Below, in pieces: positions 23,372 through 25,030 of a stretch of DNA of 25,030 nt. Position 1 is the stretch's first letter. Each line of letters starts with the position of its first letter. The stretch is from an uncultured Collinsella sp. Its GTDB lineage: Bacteria > Actinomycetota > Coriobacteriia > Coriobacteriales > Coriobacteriaceae. The translations under genes were made by a program, and so were the position numbers. The notes beneath the pieces are model-generated. The model did not search any database. It was not told the origin of the DNA and saw only the letters and a list, made by a program, of their open reading frames with translations. Location: the NCBI GenBank assembly GCA_900546105.1, contig URBP01000022.1:1-25030 (forward strand). Reading direction: 5' to 3'.

Positions 23372-23998
23372 TTATGCAAGCACCTCCCCGAAGTGAGCGG
23401 CGATGTCGGCGGGCATCAGCACAGCGTTGTTGTTGACGAGATCGTAGGTGTTGGCCTCGTCGGCAGTGATGATGAACGTCTTGGGAATGTTGCGGAACGA
23501 CAGGTAGGCGTTGACGTCCTCATCGCGAACGATGATGGTCAGACGCTTGCCCTCAAGGCCGAGAGCCTTGAGCATGGCGACGGCAGCCTTGGTGGAAGGC
23601 TTCTCGAAGCCGTAGTCGTCGACGAGCACGAGCTCGCCATCGGCCAGCTTGGCGGACAGCGCGGAGCGCATAGCCAGCTTGACCTCCTTGTTGTTCATAC
23701 GCTTAGCGTAGGAACGGGGCTTGGGGGCGAAGACAACGCCACCGTGACGCCACTGGGCAGCACGGATGGAACCCTGGCGGGCACGGCCGGTGCCCTTCTG
23801 ACGCCAAGGCTTCTTGCCGCCACCGGAAACCTCAGAGCGACCCTTAGCAGACTGGGTGCCCTGACGCCAAGAGGCCATCTGGCACTTGACGATGTGGTGC
23901 ATAACGTGGATGTTCGGCTCGATGCCGTACACCTCAGCGGCGAGCTCGGCCTCGGCGACCTTCTTGCCCTCGCTGTTCTTTACTTCAAACTTTGCCAT
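23372..23998 (-). CDS. rplD: 50S ribosomal protein L4
   Basis: The 208-residue protein has the tunnel loop motif GGGKKPWRQKGTGRARQGS near 59-77 and the conserved RSALSAKLADGELVLVDD region. L4 is a tunnel protein and, in E. coli, represses its own operon by binding the S10 leader. AAGGAG lies 10 bases before ATG; the gap to rplC is 46 bases. Confidence 0.98.
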   Translation of the reverse strand: MAKFEVKNSEGKKVAEAELAAEVYGIEPNIHVMHHIVKCQMASWRQGTQSAKGRSEVSGGGKKPWRQKGTGRARQGSIRAAQWRHGGVVFAPKPRSYAKRMNNKEVKLAMRSALSAKLADGELVLVDDYGFEKPSTKAAVAMLKALGLEGKRLTIIVRDEDVNAYLSFRNIPKTFIITADEANTYDLVNNNAVLMPADIAAHFGEVLA

Positions 23999-24044
23999 TT
24001 AAGTGTTCTCCTTGGTATGACGCTGGGCTAAATGGGCTGGGCCC

Positions 24045-24665
24045 TTAGGCCATACGGATGGCGACGAGACCATTCTTGGCACCCGGGACAGCGCCCTTGA
24101 CCAAGATGAGGTTCTGCTCGGCATCGATGCGGACAACGGAAAGGTTCTTGACGGTAACGCGCTCGTTACCCATGTGACCGGCCATCTTGACGCCCTTGAG
24201 GACGCGCGCAGGATAGGCGCACTGACCGATAGAACCGGGGTGACGCTGGAAGTGAGAACCATGCGTCATAGGACCGCGGCGCTGACCCCAGCGCTTGATG
24301 CGACCCTGGAAGCCCTTACCCTTGGAGGTACCGATGACGTCGACCTTCTCGACATCAGCGAAATCAGCGACGGTGACGACCTCGCCGACCTTGTGCTCCT
24401 CGCCGTTCTCGACGCGGACCTCACGAAGGAAGCGGACAGGCTCGACGCCAGCCTTGGCGAAGTGACCAGCCATGGGCTTGTTCACGTTCTTGGCCTTGAT
24501 GTCGCCGAAACCGATCTGGACGGCGTCATAGCCGTCGGTTGCCTGAGTTTTAACCTGCGAGACAGCGCAGGGGCCAGCCTGGATGACCGTGACGGGAACG
24601 ACGTTATCGTCCTCGTCCCAAACCTGGGTCATGCCAATCTTGCGGCCGAGAATCATGCTGATCAA
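24045..24665 (-). CDS. rplC: 50S ribosomal protein L3, probable TTG start
   Basis: The 206-residue protein shows GRKIGMTQVW at the N-terminus and KGKGFQGRIKRWG with HGSHFQRHPGSIG in the middle, the L3 loop that reaches toward the peptidyl transferase centre. The first ATG (24656) would give MILGRKIGMTQ, which is 3 residues shorter than usual. The upstream in-frame TTG at 24665 restores the standard N-terminus (MISMILGRK). No strong ribosome site stands before either. GATCA and TGATC can pair around the TTG, so the start may be partly masked. S10 is not upstream within the window. Confidence 0.95.
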   Translation of the reverse strand: MISMILGRKIGMTQVWDEDDNVVPVTVIQAGPCAVSQVKTQATDGYDAVQIGFGDIKAKNVNKPMAGHFAKAGVEPVRFLREVRVENGEEHKVGEVVTVADFADVEKVDVIGTSKGKGFQGRIKRWGQRRGPMTHGSHFQRHPGSIGQCAYPARVLKGVKMAGHMGNERVTVKNLSVVRIDAEQNLILVKGAVPGAKNGLVAIRMA

Positions 24666-24685
24666 GATATGATCCCAACTCTCGC

Positions 24686-24737
24686 GTGGTCTTGGGACAA
24701 TGCGTACACCACCGAGCGTACGCCCCTAGAGGACCAC
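24686..24737 (-). promoter_or_regulatory. Long hairpin in the rplC leader
   Basis: GTGGTC pairs with GACCAC, GGG with CCC, and GCGTAC with GTACGC, giving a broken stem over 52 bases that ends 20 bases before the rplC start. Its place fits an autogenous control hairpin as known from the S10 leader of E. coli, though I cannot match it to that structure. Confidence 0.6.
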
Positions 24738-24761
24738 TACTTACACGACGTGCTCCCCAGC

Positions 24762-24789
24762 CTTGTATTTCGCCCGGACTACCTGACAA
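24762..24789 (-). promoter_or_regulatory. Candidate promoter of the ribosomal protein operon
   Basis: On the minus strand TTGTCA (24784-24789) and TACAAG (24762-24767) are 16 bases apart. The transcript would start near 24755 and run straight into the leader hairpin. The -10 is imperfect. The rest of the 365-base gene-free stretch 24666-25030 has the 26-bp element and a hairpin near the right edge; no gene is seen. Confidence 0.4.
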
Positions 24790-24849
24790 CCCTATTAAGC
24801 AGGCATTTTGTCCAGCCAGAATACTCCCCTGGTTTCACACAGCTGTTTA

Positions 24850-24875
24850 GTATACACGGCTGCGGGCGTATCCAT
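24850..24875 (-). promoter_or_regulatory. 26-bp element upstream of rplC (copy of the one upstream of rplB)
   Basis: It matches 22985-23010 at 23 of 26 positions. Read on the minus strand it runs ATGGATACGCCCGC then AGCCGTGTATAC, followed by T, so TATACT also looks like a -10. ATAC can pair with GTGT or GTAT in the same position as ACAC/GTGT in the other copy. It is 185 bases before the rplC start. Confidence 0.65.
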
Positions 24876-24992
24876 CGAGATTCATATTTCACTCACATTG
24901 TTTACGCAGGTAAAGTGCGTGGATGGCTCCCGAGCACGGCGGAGGGCCGGAGAAATATATTAAGGTCCCTGCTCTACAGTCCTGCGCAAGAC

Positions 24993-25015
24993 GGAGAGCA
25001 CATTAAGTGCTCTCC
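24993..25015. terminator. Hairpin near the right edge
   Basis: GGAGAGCAC and GTGCTCTCC form a 9-bp perfect stem around ATTAA. Only three T bases follow on the plus strand and none directly on the minus strand. It could end a gene beyond the window or belong to the rplC leader. The function is open. Confidence 0.45.
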
Positions 25016-25030
25016 TTTGCGTGCGGAACT

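Noticed and set aside
24604..24789. Leftward open frame of 61 codons upstream of rplC, a possible S10 remnant
   Set aside because: The translation has no resemblance to S10 and overlaps the rplC start; it covers the leader hairpin.
24975..25010. Nine-codon leader peptide frame (ATG after AAAGGAG on the minus strand) near the right edge
   Set aside because: The ATG lies in the loop of the hairpin at 24993-25015 and the peptide has no run of regulatory codons. The evidence is too thin to list it as a gene.

Overview
The window looks like a GC-rich actinobacterial chromosome segment, most probably from Collinsella or a close relative in the Coriobacteriia. The reasons are the style of the ribosomal proteins, the strong GGAGG-type ribosome binding sites, the anaerobe-type selenium/molybdenum purine cluster and the small palindromic intergenic repeats. 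This assignment is inference from sequence style; no database was searched. Bases 4-61 are an Illumina P5/TruSeq universal adapter with one mismatch, so the left edge is a contig end with untrimmed adapter.

Left part (327-1936). A lone gene encodes an AbiEi-like N-terminal region joined to a probable PD-(D/E)XK nuclease-like C-terminal region. It is followed by a non-coding array of seven 62-bp hairpin-forming tandem repeats.

Purine/selenium cluster (1937-12318). Five genes read leftwards: a nucleobase permease (NCS2), the aminohydrolase SsnA, the large Fe-S flavoprotein YgfK, a four-cluster ferredoxin, and a fused [2Fe-2S]/molybdopterin hydroxylase of the selenium-dependent xanthine dehydrogenase type. 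A YheO/DauR-like regulator is transcribed divergently from a shared AT-rich control region that carries a Fur-box-like sequence. The likely job is uptake and anaerobic oxidation or deamination of purines, with electrons handled by the ferredoxin and YgfK, because no FAD subunit of the usual type is present.

Middle part (12319-18876). This holds ridA, a U32-family protein with an RluA-type pseudouridine synthase (a probable RNA-modification pair), a 420-bp intergenic block with three ~80-bp palindromic repeats and several terminator hairpins, and a leftward pair of a Gfo/Idh/MocA oxidoreductase with a DeoR-type regulator. Upstream of that pair lies a 21-bp inverted repeat that may be an operator.

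Right part (18877-25030). A leftward ribosomal protein cluster runs L3-L4-L23-L2-S19-L22-S3-L16-L29-S17-L14-L24. It starts without S10 directly upstream and ends after L24 at a strong terminator instead of continuing into L5. It is broken by two long structured spacers (L23-L2 and S17-L14). A near-identical 26-bp element occurs upstream of both L3 and L2. Together these suggest separate control points inside the operon.

The most interesting leads are the two repeat arrays, the duplicated element and structured spacers of the ribosomal operon, the reduced Se/Mo hydroxylase cluster, and the inverted repeat in front of the oxidoreductase/DeoR pair.
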